Below are positions 1 through 8,407 of a stretch of 64,000 bases of DNA, piece after piece. Position numbers and translations under genes: made by a program. The DNA is from Curvibacter soli. GTDB taxonomy: Bacteria > Pseudomonadota > Gammaproteobacteria > Burkholderiales > Burkholderiaceae_C. Each line of letters opens with the position of its first letter. The stretch's first letter is position 1. The notes beneath the pieces are model-generated. The model was not told where the DNA came from. It worked only from the letters and a program-made list of their open reading frames with translations, and did not search any database. Location of the stretch: contig NZ_JARGEN010000026.1 of assembly GCF_029211125.1 (NCBI RefSeq), forward strand, positions 62,001 through 126,000, given 5' to 3'.

Positions 1-1
1 C

Positions 2-997
2 ACCGAGGCCTGGCTGGACGACCCTGGTTTCGAGCATCAAAACGAGCCCCAGCGCTTGTCCAACCTGCGCGGGCAGCTATCATTTCTATACCGCCTGGCG
101 CGTGCGCTGAAGGCCCGGCGCGAAGCGGTGCGCGGCAAGCCCGAGACCTTCAACCGGCCCGACTACAACTTCCGCCTGCTTGGCAACAGCGGGGCCGAAC
201 CCACGGGCAGCGAGCAAGTGGAGATCGCCGTGCGCCAGCGCGGCGCGCCGCTGGATCTGATCGTGGCCGAAGCCATGATCCTCGCCAACAGCACCTGGGG
301 CCAGTGGCTGGGCGCGCTGGGCGTGCCCGGCATCTACCGCAGCCAGGCCAGCCTGGCGCCGGGCGTGAAGGTGCGCATGGGCACCAAGGCGCTGCCGCAC
401 GCGGGCATCGGCGTGCCCAGCTATGCCTGGAGCACCTCGCCGCTGCGCCGCTACGTGGACCTGGTGAACCAGTGGCAGATCATCGCCTGCGTGCGCCACG
501 GCAAGGCCGCCGCGCTGGCCGCGCCGTTCAAGCCGAAGGACGCCAACCTGTTCGCCATCATCAGCGCCTTCGACGCCGCCTACACCACCTACAACGGCTA
601 CCAGGCCGGCATGGAGCGCTTCTGGACGCTGCAGTACCTGCGCCAGCACGGCATCGCCGAGCTGACGGCCACGGTGTTCAAGGAAGGCCCGGGCGGCAGC
701 TTCCTGGTGCGCGCCGACGCCCTGCCGCTGGTGCTGCCCGTGCTGGGCGCGCAGAACCTGCCGCGCGGCGCCCATGTGCGCGTGAAGCTCGGCGGCATCG
801 ACGACATCGCCCTAGACGTGCACGGCACGCTGCTGGAGCGGCTCGACGACACGCCCGCCGCCACCGGCGCGCCCGAGGAAGACGGCGCCGACGACGAGCC
901 CGTGGCCGGCCCGCTGGCGATCGCCGTGGATGTCACCGAAGCCGAGGGCGCAACCGGCGCGGCCAGCGCCGCCAGCCCCGATAATCCGGCCCCGTGA
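2..997 (+). CDS. RNB-domain ribonuclease (RNase II family), C-terminal part
   Basis: The frame is open from the first complete codon of the window, so this is the 3' part of a longer gene and the true start lies upstream. The visible protein contains the RNB-family end signature STSPLRRYVDLVNQWQ (about residue 145), which corresponds to the TSPxRRYxDL motif of RNase II/R enzymes, followed by an S1-like region and an acidic/Ala-rich tail. RNB enzymes degrade RNA processively 3' to 5'. The stop overlaps the next start as GTGA, implying translational coupling with the TonB-like gene. The family call is secure; the exact paralogue is not. Confidence 0.85.
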   Translation, partial: TEAWLDDPGFEHQNEPQRLSNLRGQLSFLYRLARALKARREAVRGKPETFNRPDYNFRLLGNSGAEPTGSEQVEIAVRQRGAPLDLIVAEAMILANSTWGQWLGALGVPGIYRSQASLAPGVKVRMGTKALPHAGIGVPSYAWSTSPLRRYVDLVNQWQIIACVRHGKAAALAAPFKPKDANLFAIISAFDAAYTTYNGYQAGMERFWTLQYLRQHGIAELTATVFKEGPGGSFLVRADALPLVLPVLGAQNLPRGAHVRVKLGGIDDIALDVHGTLLERLDDTPAATGAPEEDGADDEPVAGPLAIAVDVTEAEGATGAASAASPDNPAP

Positions 998-1854
998 ACC
1001 TGCGCGCCGCCTTCCGCTCCCTCAGCACCCTGCAGATCGCGCTGGGCGCCTCCATCGCCGTGCACGCGGCGCTGTTCACGGTGCGCATCGCCAACCCCGA
1101 GGCGTTCAACCGCGTGTTCCAGGACACGCCGCTGGAGGTGATCCTGGTCAACGCCCAGTCCACCGCCGTGCCCGACCAGGCCCAGGCCATCGCCCAGGCC
1201 TCGCACGCGGGCGGTGGCGAGGCCGCGCAAGGCCGCGCCAGCAGCCCGCTGCCGTACTCGGCGCTGACCACCATCGGCGACAGCTTCGAGGAGGCCCAGC
1301 GCAAGGTCGATGCCATGCAGGAGCAGCAGGCCCAGCTCCTGACCCAGTTGCGCGAGCAGGTCGCCGCCCTGCCCCAGCCCGACCAGCGCCTGGCCGGCGA
1401 GGTGCGCGAGCAGGCCGCGCAGGAGGAGAAGCGGCGCCAGTTGCTCAAGCTGCTGGCCGAGATCGAGCGCCGCATCAACGAGGAGAACGCCCGCCCCAAG
1501 AAGCGCTACATCAGCCCCGCCACGCGCGAGGAGGTGTACGCCATCTACTACGACAACCTGCGCCGCAAGGTGGAGGACAAGGGCACGGAAAACTTCCCCC
1601 AGCAAGGCGGCAAGAAGCTCTACGGCGAACTCATCATGACCATCACCGTCAACCACGACGGGCGCGTGCTCGAAACCCATGTGGAGCAGGGCTCGGGCAA
1701 CGCCGCGCTGGACCGCCGCGCCCAGGCCATCGCCCGCGCCGCGGGGCCGTTCGGCGCGTTCGACGCCACCATGCGCAGGCGCGCCGACCAGATCGTGGTG
1801 GTATCGCGCTTTCGCTTCACGCGCGACGAAACCCTGGAAACGACAGTCCGATGA
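994..1854 (+). CDS. TonB-like energy transducer (TonB C-terminal domain protein)
   Basis: The 286-aa protein has one N-terminal membrane helix (about residues 14-30, LQIALGASIAVHAALF), a long Gln/Glu-rich central region predicted to be helical, and a C-terminal TonB-like domain with YGELIMTITVNHDGRVLE and a VVVSRFRF ending. Such proteins couple inner-membrane proton motive force to the outer membrane, although many Comamonadaceae TonB-box paralogues have no known receptor. The GTG start lies in a GTGA overlap with the RNB gene. No exbB or exbD lies nearby in the window, so it may use a remote ExbBD or serve another envelope role. Confidence 0.75.
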   Translation: MNLRAAFRSLSTLQIALGASIAVHAALFTVRIANPEAFNRVFQDTPLEVILVNAQSTAVPDQAQAIAQASHAGGGEAAQGRASSPLPYSALTTIGDSFEEAQRKVDAMQEQQAQLLTQLREQVAALPQPDQRLAGEVREQAAQEEKRRQLLKLLAEIERRINEENARPKKRYISPATREEVYAIYYDNLRRKVEDKGTENFPQQGGKKLYGELIMTITVNHDGRVLETHVEQGSGNAALDRRAQAIARAAGPFGAFDATMRRRADQIVVVSRFRFTRDETLETTVR

Positions 1855-1931
1855 TGGCCCCCCCGTTGCCCGCACACTTCGTGCAGCCGCCTCCCCCCTC
1901 CAGGGGCAGGTAGCACCATGAAATCGCCGCG

Positions 1932-2780
1932 ATGACCTTGTCCACCGCTCCCGACCGCTACTGCGTCATGGGCAACCCCGTGGAGCACAGCCGCTCGCCG
2001 GCCATCCACGCGCGCTTCGCCGAACTGACGGGCCAGCGCATCGACTATGGCCGCCATTGCGTGCCGCTGCGCGGCTTCGCGGACGCCGTGCAGCGCTTCG
2101 CCGCGCTGGGCGGGCGCGGCTGCAACGTGACGGTGCCGTTCAAGTTCGAGGCCTTCGCGCTCGCCAGCCGCCACAGCGTGCGCGCCACGCTGGCGGGCGC
2201 GGCCAACACGCTGCTGTTCACGCCCGAGGGCATCGACGCCGACAACACCGACGGCGCCGGCCTGGTGGCCGACATCGAGCGCAACGCCGGCCTGGCCCTG
2301 GCCGGGCGCGCGCTGCTGCTGGTGGGCGCGGGCGGCGCGGCGGCCGGCGTGCTGGGGTCGCTGATCGCGGCGGGGCCGGCGCGCGTGCTGGTCGTCAACC
2401 GCAGCGCCGACAAGGCGCATGCGCTGGTGCGGCGCCACGCCGCGCTGGCGCGCGAGCATGGCGTGGCGCTGGCCGCCGGCGCGCTCGGCGATGCGCACGA
2501 GCCCTTCGACGTAGTCATCAACGGCACCGCCAGCAGCCTGGCCGGCGACGCGGTGCCAGTGGCCGCCGACGTGCTGCGCCCCGGCACGCTGGCGGTGGAC
2601 ATGATGTACGGCCCCGCCGCGCAAGGCTTCCTGGACTGGGCACGCGCCCACGGCGCCGTGCCGCGCGACGGCCTGGGCATGCTGGTGGAGCAGGCGGCGC
2701 AATCCTTCGCCCTCTGGCGCGGCGTGCGCCCGCCCGCCGCGCGGGTGCTGGCCGAGCTGCGCGCCAGCCTGGCCGCATGA
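1932..2780 (+). CDS. aroE: shikimate dehydrogenase
   Basis: The product reduces 3-dehydroshikimate to shikimate with NADPH in aromatic amino-acid biosynthesis in the cytosol. The 282-aa length is normal. Near the N-terminus NPVEHSRSPAIHARF forms the shikimate site, NVTVPFK carries the catalytic lysine, DNTDGAG the catalytic aspartate, and GAGGAAAGV the Rossmann nucleotide loop. The ATG at 1932 gives the standard family N-terminus. It lies between the TonB-like gene and mtgA on the same strand and is probably co-transcribed with them. Confidence 0.95.
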   Translation: MTLSTAPDRYCVMGNPVEHSRSPAIHARFAELTGQRIDYGRHCVPLRGFADAVQRFAALGGRGCNVTVPFKFEAFALASRHSVRATLAGAANTLLFTPEGIDADNTDGAGLVADIERNAGLALAGRALLLVGAGGAAAGVLGSLIAAGPARVLVVNRSADKAHALVRRHAALAREHGVALAAGALGDAHEPFDVVINGTASSLAGDAVPVAADVLRPGTLAVDMMYGPAAQGFLDWARAHGAVPRDGLGMLVEQAAQSFALWRGVRPPAARVLAELRASLAA

Positions 2781-2850
2781 GCGCCGCGCGACCGCCCCAA
2801 GGCGCTCGCGCCGCAGTGCGTGCGCACGCAGCCCATCCCATGAGCCGCGC

Positions 2851-3579
2851 ATGAAGGCCCTGCTGCGCTGGATCGCGCTGGTGCTGCTGGCCGCGCTGGC
2901 GCTGCAGCTCTTCTTCGCCGCGCGCATCGCCGCGATGGCGGTGATCGACCCGCAGTCCACCGCCTTCCAGCGCTCGGAGGCGTGGCGCATCGCCCGCACG
3001 CGCCACGCCCTGCCCTGGGCGCAGCAATGGGTGCCGTACACGCGCATATCCGACCACCTCAAGCGCGCCGTGATCGCGGCGGAGGACGACAACTTCGTCA
3101 ACCACGAGGGCGTGGACTGGGACGCGGTGGAGCAGGCATGGCAAAAGAACGCCGCCGCCGAGGCCCGCGCGGGGCAGCGCCCCCACGCGGCGGCAAACGC
3201 CCGCGCCCCGCGGATACGCGGCGGCTCCACCATCACGCAGCAGTTGGCCAAGAACCTGCTGCTCTCGGGCGAGCGCAGCATGCTGCGCAAGGGGCAGGAG
3301 TTCGTACTGACACTGCTGCTCGAAGCCTTCCTGTCCAAGGAGCGCATCCTGGAGATCTACCTCAACAGCGTGGAATGGGGCGATGGCGTGTTCGGCGCCG
3401 AGGCCGCCGCGCGCCACTACTTGCGCAAGAGCGCCGCGCAGTTGAGCGCCTACGAGGCCGCCCGCCTGGCCGTGATGCTGCCCGCACCCAAGCGCTTCGA
3501 GAAGCAGCCCGATTCCGCCTACCTGGCCGGGCGCGGCCGGACCATCCTGGCGCGCATGGGCGGGGCGGAGCTGCCCTGA
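2851..3579 (+). CDS. mtgA: monofunctional biosynthetic peptidoglycan transglycosylase
   Basis: This is a 242-aa GT51 glycosyltransferase that polymerises lipid II into glycan strands at the periplasmic face of the inner membrane. It has an N-terminal membrane anchor (residues 5-25), the catalytic AEDDNFVNHEGVDW block, the RGGSTITQQLAKNLLLS motif, and EIYLNSVEWGDGVFGAEAAA. There is no transpeptidase domain, and the length matches MtgA rather than class A PBPs. It follows aroE by 70 bp on the same strand. Confidence 0.95.
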   Translation: MKALLRWIALVLLAALALQLFFAARIAAMAVIDPQSTAFQRSEAWRIARTRHALPWAQQWVPYTRISDHLKRAVIAAEDDNFVNHEGVDWDAVEQAWQKNAAAEARAGQRPHAAANARAPRIRGGSTITQQLAKNLLLSGERSMLRKGQEFVLTLLLEAFLSKERILEIYLNSVEWGDGVFGAEAAARHYLRKSAAQLSAYEAARLAVMLPAPKRFEKQPDSAYLAGRGRTILARMGGAELP

Positions 3580-3639
3580 GATGGAACACTCCCCCAGGCT
3601 TGCCCACTGCGTGTGGCCGCCAACCCCCGCGCCGGGGGC

Positions 3640-3676
3640 GATACCGGCGGCCCGGCAAAGCCGGTTGCGCGGTATC
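3640..3676 (+). other. inverted repeat upstream of ruvC
   Basis: The outer 7 bp arms GATACCG / CGGTATC and inner CCGG / CCGG pair with mismatched nucleotides between, giving a hairpin in the 160-bp gap between mtgA and ruvC. No T-run follows, so it is a weak terminator candidate. It could equally be a leader structure or an intergenic repeat. Confidence 0.35.
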
Positions 3677-3739
3677 CCTGGCATTGGGCTGCGCCAGTTT
3701 CATGCGTCGCGGGTGGCGCGCGAGCGCCATGGATAACTG

Positions 3740-4288
3740 ATGCGCATCCTCGGCATCGACCCCGGCCTGCAGACCACCGGCTTCGGCGTGGTGGACGTGG
3801 ACGGTCACGCGCTGGCCTACGTGGCCAGCGGCACCATCCGCACCACGCACCTGCCGCTGGGCGACCTGCCGGCGCGCATCAAGGTGCTGTACGACGGCGT
3901 GCGCGAGGTGGTGGAGCGCTACGCCCCCGACGCGGCCACGGTGGAGATCGTGTTCGTCAACGTCAACCCGCAGTCCACGCTGCTGCTGGGGCAGGCGCGC
4001 GGCGCGTGCATCACGGCGCTGGTCTCGCGCGACCTGCCGGTGGCCGAATACACCGCGCTGCAGATGAAGAAGGCCGTGGTCGGCCATGGCCGCGCGGCCA
4101 AGAGCCAGGTGCAGGAGATGGTGCGCCGCCTGCTGCACCTGCCCGGCCTGCCGGGCACCGACGCGGCGGATGCGCTGGGGCTGGCCATCACCCACGCCCA
4201 CGCGGGCCAGGCCATGGGCCGCCTCGCCCAGGCGGCGTCGCTGCGCCGGCGCCAGCATGCGATGTACAAGGGCGGACGCAGCTACTGA
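3740..4288 (+). CDS. ruvC: Holliday junction resolvase RuvC
   Basis: RuvC cuts four-way junctions symmetrically after RuvAB branch migration. The 182-aa protein begins [19 protein letters not shown], giving the first catalytic Asp; [14 protein letters not shown] supplies the catalytic Glu, and the C-terminal [15 protein letters not shown] supplies the remaining acidic residues. Length and start are standard. ruvAB are not in the window. Confidence 0.96.
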   Translation: MRILGIDPGLQTTGFGVVDVDGHALAYVASGTIRTTHLPLGDLPARIKVLYDGVREVVERYAPDAATVEIVFVNVNPQSTLLLGQARGACITALVSRDLPVAEYTALQMKKAVVGHGRAAKSQVQEMVRRLLHLPGLPGTDAADALGLAITHAHAGQAMGRLAQAASLRRRQHAMYKGGRSY

Positions 4289-4390
4289 GCCGCGCTCGGC
4301 ATGCTCCGCGGCAGCACCGGCAACGGCAAAAAACAGGATACTCCCAACCCATCATCGCGCCAGCGCAGAACAATAGGGCGACTAAGAAGC

Positions 4391-4407
4391 ATACTCCTGG
4401 GGAGTAT
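4391..4407. terminator. palindrome between convergent genes, probable bidirectional terminator
   Basis: The 7-bp arms ATACTCC / GGAGTAT enclose a TGG loop and are followed by AAAA. It sits between the convergent ends of ruvC (+) and the amidohydrolase (-). The same 17 bases recur in reverse orientation at 20903-20919, again between convergent genes, which favours a terminator over an operator. Confidence 0.55.
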
Positions 4408-4455
4408 AAAACCTCCCTGCCGCAAGAGAGCACCGGCGCCGGCCCGCGCGGCGTC

Positions 4456-5661
4456 TCAGGCGGCCAGCGGCGCATCCACCAGGAACCGCTCGGCGATGCG
4501 GCTCCACAGCGCCGCCCCCACGGTGAGGTTGCCGTCGTGGAAGTCGTAGCGCGCGTTGTGCAGCCCGCGCCCGTCGTCCGCCGGGCCGTTGCCGATGCGC
4601 AGCAGCGCGCCGGGCACCTTTTGCAGCATGTAGGCGAAGTCCTCGCTGCCCATGAGCTTCGGGATCTCACGCAGCACCCGCTCCTCGCCCACCAGCTCGG
4701 CGGCCACGTCGGCGGCGAAGGCCGTGGCGGTGGGGTCGTTGTCGAGCACGGGGTAGCCCTCGACGTAGCGGATCTCGGCGCGCGCGCCGTACGACTGGGC
4801 GGTGGTCGCCACCAGCGTGGTGATGCGCTCCTTGAGCAGCGCGCGCACTGCGGGGCTGAACGAGCGCACGCTGATGCCGATCTCGGCCTGCCCCGGGATG
4901 ACGTTGAGCGCGTCGCCCGCGCGCAGCCGCCCCACGGTGACCACCGCCGATTCGTTGGGATCGACGTTGCGCGCCACCACGGTCTGCAAGGCCATCACGA
5001 TGGCCGCGGCGGTGACCAGCGGGTCCACCGCCAAATGCGGCCGCGCGGCGTGGCCGCCCACGCCATGGATGGTGGCGAACACCCGGTCGCCCGCGGCCAG
5101 GAACGGCCCGCTGCGCACCATGATCTGCCCTTGCGGGTAGCCCGGGTGGTTGTGCGCGGCGTAGATGCGGTCGCAGGGGAAGCGCTCGAACAGGCCGTCC
5201 TCCACCATGGCCTTGCCGCCGCTGTCGAAGCCACGCTCCTCGGCGGGCTGGAAGATCAGGTGCAGCGTGCCTGAGAAGTTGCGCGTGCGCGCCAGATGCT
5301 TGGCCGCGCCCAGCAGCATGGCCGTGTGGCCGTCGTGCCCGCAGGCGTGCATGAGGCCCGGGCGCGTGCTGGCGTAGGGCAGGCCCGTTTCCTCCTGGAT
5401 CGGCAGCGCGTCCATGTCGGCGCGCAGGCCCAGGCGGCGCGGCCCGGCGCCCGCGCGCAGCGTGGCCACGAGGCCGGTCTGGCCGATGCCGCGCGTCACG
5501 GCGTAGCCCCATTCCTCCAGCTTGCCGGCAACGAAGCCGGCGGTGCCGTGCTCGTCGAAGGCCAGCTCGGGGCGGCTGTGGATGTGGCGGCGCATGCCGG
5601 TGAGTTCGTCCTGCAGCGGCTGCAGGTCCAGGAGACGGGTGAAAAGAGGCATGGAGGACAT
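4456..5661 (-). CDS. M20 family amidohydrolase (hippurate hydrolase type)
   Basis: The 401-aa zinc-dependent hydrolase cleaves N-acyl amino acids or related amides in the cytosol; the exact substrate cannot be read from sequence. RHIHSRPELAFDE, RADMDALPIQE, HACGHDGHTAM (metal and catalytic His/Asp), PAEERGFDSGGKAMVEDGLF and GSEDFAYML are all present in M20D order. The ATG at 5661 (MSSMPLF) is preferred and ATG at 5652 is possible; the frame stays open upstream but the extra sequence looks unlike the family. Monocistronic and convergent with ruvC. Confidence 0.85.
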   Translation of the reverse strand: MSSMPLFTRLLDLQPLQDELTGMRRHIHSRPELAFDEHGTAGFVAGKLEEWGYAVTRGIGQTGLVATLRAGAGPRRLGLRADMDALPIQEETGLPYASTRPGLMHACGHDGHTAMLLGAAKHLARTRNFSGTLHLIFQPAEERGFDSGGKAMVEDGLFERFPCDRIYAAHNHPGYPQGQIMVRSGPFLAAGDRVFATIHGVGGHAARPHLAVDPLVTAAAIVMALQTVVARNVDPNESAVVTVGRLRAGDALNVIPGQAEIGISVRSFSPAVRALLKERITTLVATTAQSYGARAEIRYVEGYPVLDNDPTATAFAADVAAELVGEERVLREIPKLMGSEDFAYMLQKVPGALLRIGNGPADDGRGLHNARYDFHDGNLTVGAALWSRIAERFLVDAPLAA

Positions 5662-5759
5662 GAGCGTGTGGTGATCGATGGGCGCCGCAAGCGCCGGGGT
5701 CCGCACCATGGGCAGGGGCGCGGCTGCCGGCACGCGCACGGCATTGCAGGCAACATCAT

Positions 5760-5867
5760 CCTGGAAACAGCAGTTGGCCGCTGCTGTGTATCCCTTGCCA
5801 GGCCGCATGCAATCGAGCGTTGCCGGCTTCGATGGGGTTCGCCTCGTGGGTGAGGGCGCTATGCACC
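5760..5867 (-). repeat. dispersed repeat B, copy B1 (right part, no MITE)
   Basis: Read forward it starts CCTGGAAACAGCAGTTGG and aligns with the reverse complement of the right end of copy B4 (41161-41614) through to GCTATGCACC. At the position where B4 carries a 176-bp insertion, B1 runs straight through, so it serves as the empty site. The left half of the element is missing. Confidence 0.75.
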
Positions 5868-5926
5868 CCGCCCGTGCCCGCCGCCATGGCCGGTCTTTCC
5901 CGGCCTCTGCCCCTCCCTGCCCGCGC

Positions 5927-6129
5927 ATGCGACGGCGGCGCGCCCCCTGGCGCGCATGGGCCGGATGGGTGTGCCTGGGGGCCTGTTCCCGCCGCTCCTC
6001 GCGCTGACGCTGCTGCGCGTCTCGCCTGGGCTCTGAACGCGGTGCGGCTGGCGCAACTGGCCTGGCGCCACGGCAGCTTCTTCGTGACGGGCAACCACGC
6101 GTACCACGCGGGCGCCCATGCCGGGGAGA
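5927..6129 (+). pseudogene. remnant of a membrane-anchored metallophosphoesterase
   Basis: The 508-bp gap between the amidohydrolase and queD has no intact gene. From 5927 one frame reads MRRRRAPWRAWAGWVCLGA, like the transmembrane N-terminus of YkuE-type phosphoesterases; a neighbouring frame then reads LLALTLLR. After a stop, 6042-6129 encodes RHGSFFVTGNHAYHAGAHAG, which resembles the GNHD/E metal-binding motif of calcineurin-like phosphoesterases, with Ala in place of the acidic residue. Most of the gene is deleted. The assignment rests on short matches and is tentative. Confidence 0.4.
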
Positions 6130-6169
6130 GTGAGCCTGCCTCCAGGAGGCCGTACACTCGCGCCCCATC

Positions 6170-6547
6170 ATGTCCGCCACCACCGCCCATTTCACCGTCA
6201 ACCAGCGCTTCTACTTCGATGCCGCCCACACCCTCGAACGCGAGATCGAGGTCGAGGGCAGCCGCCGCATCCACGGCCACACCTACCACGCCGAGGTGAG
6301 CCTGCGCGGGCCTCTAGACCCGGCCACGGGCATGGTGATCGACCTGGGCTTGCTGCGCGAACGGCTGCAGGGCGTGCGCGAGCGGCTCGACCACCACCTG
6401 CTCGACGAGGTGCCGGGCCTGGGCGCGCCGACGCTCGAGAACCTGTGCCTGTTCATCGCCGCGGCGCTGCAAGGCATGCAGCCGCCGCCCGCGCGGGTGC
6501 GCGTGTGGCGCGAAGCGCTGGGCGACGGCTGCGTGCTGGAGTTGTAG
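6170..6547 (+). CDS. 6-carboxytetrahydropterin synthase-like protein (QueD/PTPS family)
   Basis: The 125-aa protein keeps the PTPS fold signatures: FDAAH (zinc His20), IHGHTY (zinc His35 and His37), LDHHLLDE and PTLENLC. QueD makes 6-carboxytetrahydropterin for queuosine synthesis. The residue four positions before the HGH pair, where QueD has its catalytic cysteine, is Ser31, so the activity may differ from QueD. It stands alone, flanked by gene remnants and by inverted copies of repeat B. Family confidence is high; reaction confidence is low. Confidence 0.8.
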   Translation: MSATTAHFTVNQRFYFDAAHTLEREIEVEGSRRIHGHTYHAEVSLRGPLDPATGMVIDLGLLRERLQGVRERLDHHLLDEVPGLGAPTLENLCLFIAAALQGMQPPPARVRVWREALGDGCVLEL

Positions 6548-6564
6548 AGTCCGTTGCGCCCTGG

Positions 6565-6998
6565 CTACTGCCGCGTGCCGTCCACCCGCGCGCGCAGCAC
6601 GCCGAAGCCGGGCAGCACCCAGGCGCGGCCTTCCTTGCGCAGCAGGCCCTCGCGCACGAGTTCGGAAAGCTCGCGCGACATCATCTCTTCGCGCGTGGTG
6701 CCGATGAGCCGCGATCGGGGTGCCAGGCAAGCCGCGACGACGCGGCGGGCTGTGCTGCCCGCAAGAAGGAACAACGCCGCATGGCGCATGGCGCGCCGAG
6801 CGCGGTGTGCTGGCAGGTGCATGGCGCCCCCACCCACGAGGCGAACCCCATCGAAGCCATCAACACCCGCCGCAGCCCGGGCAGCGACACGGCGGCCGGC
6901 TCGGCGGGCGGCGCGTCCTGCGCCTGGCCAACGGAAAGGATTGCGCTGGCCATGGCACGCAGCACGGCGGCGCGCCACAATCCATGCACCATGGTCAC
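6565..6998 (-). pseudogene. Crp/Fnr-type regulator remnant split by repeat B2
   Basis: On the minus strand 6565-6708 encodes a Crp-family helix-turn-helix ending: LIGTTREEMMSRELSELV followed by REGLLRKEGRAWVLPGF and a TAG stop. Upstream, separated by the repeat at 6709-6865, another frame (about 6998-6880) reads MASAILSVGQAQDAPPAEP, plausibly the segment before the HTH. The cAMP-binding N-terminus is absent and the two parts are in different frames. This is a decayed gene; the larger N-terminal assignment is inference. Confidence 0.5.
6709..6865 (+). repeat. dispersed repeat B, copy B2 (internal fragment)
   Basis: It shares GATCGGGGTGCCAGGCAAG, CAACGCCGCATGGCGC, GGCAGGTGCAT and CGAAGCCATCAAC in the same order as copy B4, with an internal deletion and no intact ends. 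It interrupts the Crp-type remnant and is inverted relative to B1 on the other side of queD. Confidence 0.7.
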
Positions 6999-7362
6999 TA
7001 CTCCCGACTACGCCCACCCCGGCCCCGCGCAGGATGCGATCGCGGCCCTGCGCGGGGCCGCGCTGCTGGAATTCGGCACCGCCTGGTGCGGCCACTGCCA
7101 GGCCGCGCAACCGCTCGTCGCCGCGGCGCTCGCCGCGCATCCGGGCCTGCCCCACATCCGCGTGGAGGACGGCAAGGGCCGACCCCTGGGCCGCACGTTC
7201 CACGTCAAGCTGTGGCCGACGCTGGTGTTTCTACATGACGGGCGGGAAGTGGCGCGGCTGGTGCGCCCCGCCAGCGCGGCCGACGTGGCCGCGGCGCTGG
7301 CGCGCATCGCGCCGCCTGCCGCGCCGGTCAGTGCGACTCGGCTGCCGGATCGCGCCCCATGA
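6991..7362 (+). CDS. thioredoxin-family protein
   Basis: The 123-aa cytosolic protein has the redox motif [15 protein letters not shown] near residue 27 and a cis-Pro segment [11 protein letters not shown], as in thioredoxins; the motif is CGHC rather than CGPC. It likely reduces disulfides, but the partner is unknown. The ATG at 6991 removes an upstream extension that runs through repeat and pseudogene sequence. Its last 35 bp overlap the 3' end of gpsA on the opposite strand. Confidence 0.75.
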   Translation: MVTTPDYAHPGPAQDAIAALRGAALLEFGTAWCGHCQAAQPLVAAALAAHPGLPHIRVEDGKGRPLGRTFHVKLWPTLVFLHDGREVARLVRPASAADVAAALARIAPPAAPVSATRLPDRAP

Positions 7363-8350
7363 GCGCGGCCGCGGCCTCGGCGGGGCGCAGCCGGCCATCG
7401 AGCACCGCGACCACGGCGCGCGCGATGGGCATGTCCACGCCCAGCGCCGCGGCGCGCTGCACCACGGTATGCGCGCAGTACACGCCCTCGGCCACATGGC
7501 CCAGCGAGCGCACGGCGTCGTCTAGCGCCCGCCCCTCGGCCAGCAGCAGGCCGACGCGGCGGTTGCGGCTCAGGTCGCCGGTGGCAGTCAGCACCAGGTC
7601 GCCCAGGCCCGACAGGCCCATGAAGGTTTCCGCCTGCGCCCCCAGCGCCAGGCCCAGCCGGGTGACTTCGGCCAGGCCGCGCGTAATGAGCGCGGCGCGC
7701 GCATTGGTGCCCAGCCGCAGCCCGTCGCACAGGCCGGCGGCGATGGCCAGCACGTTCTTGACCGCGCCGCCGACCTCCACGCCCACGATGTCGTCGTTGG
7801 CATAGATGCGCAGCGCGGGGCCGTGCAGGGCACGCACCAGCGCCTCGCGCACGGCCTGCGAACGGCTGGCCGCGACCAGCGCCGCCGGCTGGCCGCGCGC
7901 CACTTCCTGGGCGAAGCTGGGGCCGCTGAGCACGCCGGCCTGCAGTTGCGGCGCGGCCTGGGCGCAGACCTCGTGCGGCAGCAGCCCCACCTGGGCGCCG
8001 GGCTGCACCGCCTCGAAGCCCTTGCACAGCCAGGCGACGGGCACGGGCCGGCGGCCCAGCGCGCCCGTGGCCTGGGCCAGCATCGCACGCAGGGCGGATA
8101 CGGGGACGGCAAGGAGGGCGAGGTCTGCCTGCGCCAGCAGCGCAGCGGGGTCGCCGCTGGCGACGCCCAGTGCGGGCGGCAGCGGGATGCCCGGCAGGTA
8201 GCGCTGGTTTTCACGCTGGCTGCCGATCTGCGCGGCCTGCCGCGCGTCGCGCGCCCACAGCGTGACGCGGCGGTCCGCGCCGGGGTGCGCCGCCGCGCTC
8301 GCGGCCACCGCCGTGCCCCATGCGCCTGCGCCGAGCACTACGATTTTCAT
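7328..8350 (-). CDS. gpsA: glycerol-3-phosphate dehydrogenase [NAD(P)+]
   Basis: This 340-aa enzyme reduces dihydroxyacetone phosphate to sn-glycerol-3-phosphate for phospholipid synthesis. The N-terminal [12 protein letters not shown] binds NAD(P), [10 protein letters not shown] and WLCKGFE are family blocks, and [18 protein letters not shown] contains the catalytic lysine. It ends the secB-gpsA cluster. The start codon and leader lie inside repeat A copy A1 (8342-8391), so its ribosome-binding region comes from a repeat. The 3' end overlaps the convergent thioredoxin-like gene by 35 bp. Confidence 0.95.
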   Translation of the reverse strand: MKIVVLGAGAWGTAVAASAAAHPGADRRVTLWARDARQAAQIGSQRENQRYLPGIPLPPALGVASGDPAALLAQADLALLAVPVSALRAMLAQATGALGRRPVPVAWLCKGFEAVQPGAQVGLLPHEVCAQAAPQLQAGVLSGPSFAQEVARGQPAALVAASRSQAVREALVRALHGPALRIYANDDIVGVEVGGAVKNVLAIAAGLCDGLRLGTNARAALITRGLAEVTRLGLALGAQAETFMGLSGLGDLVLTATGDLSRNRRVGLLLAEGRALDDAVRSLGHVAEGVYCAHTVVQRAAALGVDMPIARAVVAVLDGRLRPAEAAAALMGRDPAAESH

Positions 8351-8391
8351 AGCTGCCCGCGCAGGTGGGACAAGCGCTGAAGGCCCAAAAC
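8342..8391 (+). repeat. dispersed repeat A, copy A1
   Basis: CATAGCTGCCCGCGCAGG followed by ACAAGCGCTGAAGGCCCAAAA matches the family pattern (TAGCTGCy-nGCGCAGG-n-AAGCGCTGGrGGCC). It covers the gpsA start codon and the gpsA-secB gap. Confidence 0.75.
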
Positions 8392-8407
8392 GCTTAGAGG
8401 AATTGAA

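Noticed and set aside
4391-4407. Palindrome as a metal-sensor (CsoR/RcnR-like) operator
   Set aside because: The ATACTCC arms resemble such sites, but both copies lie between convergent gene ends, where an operator would have nothing to control.
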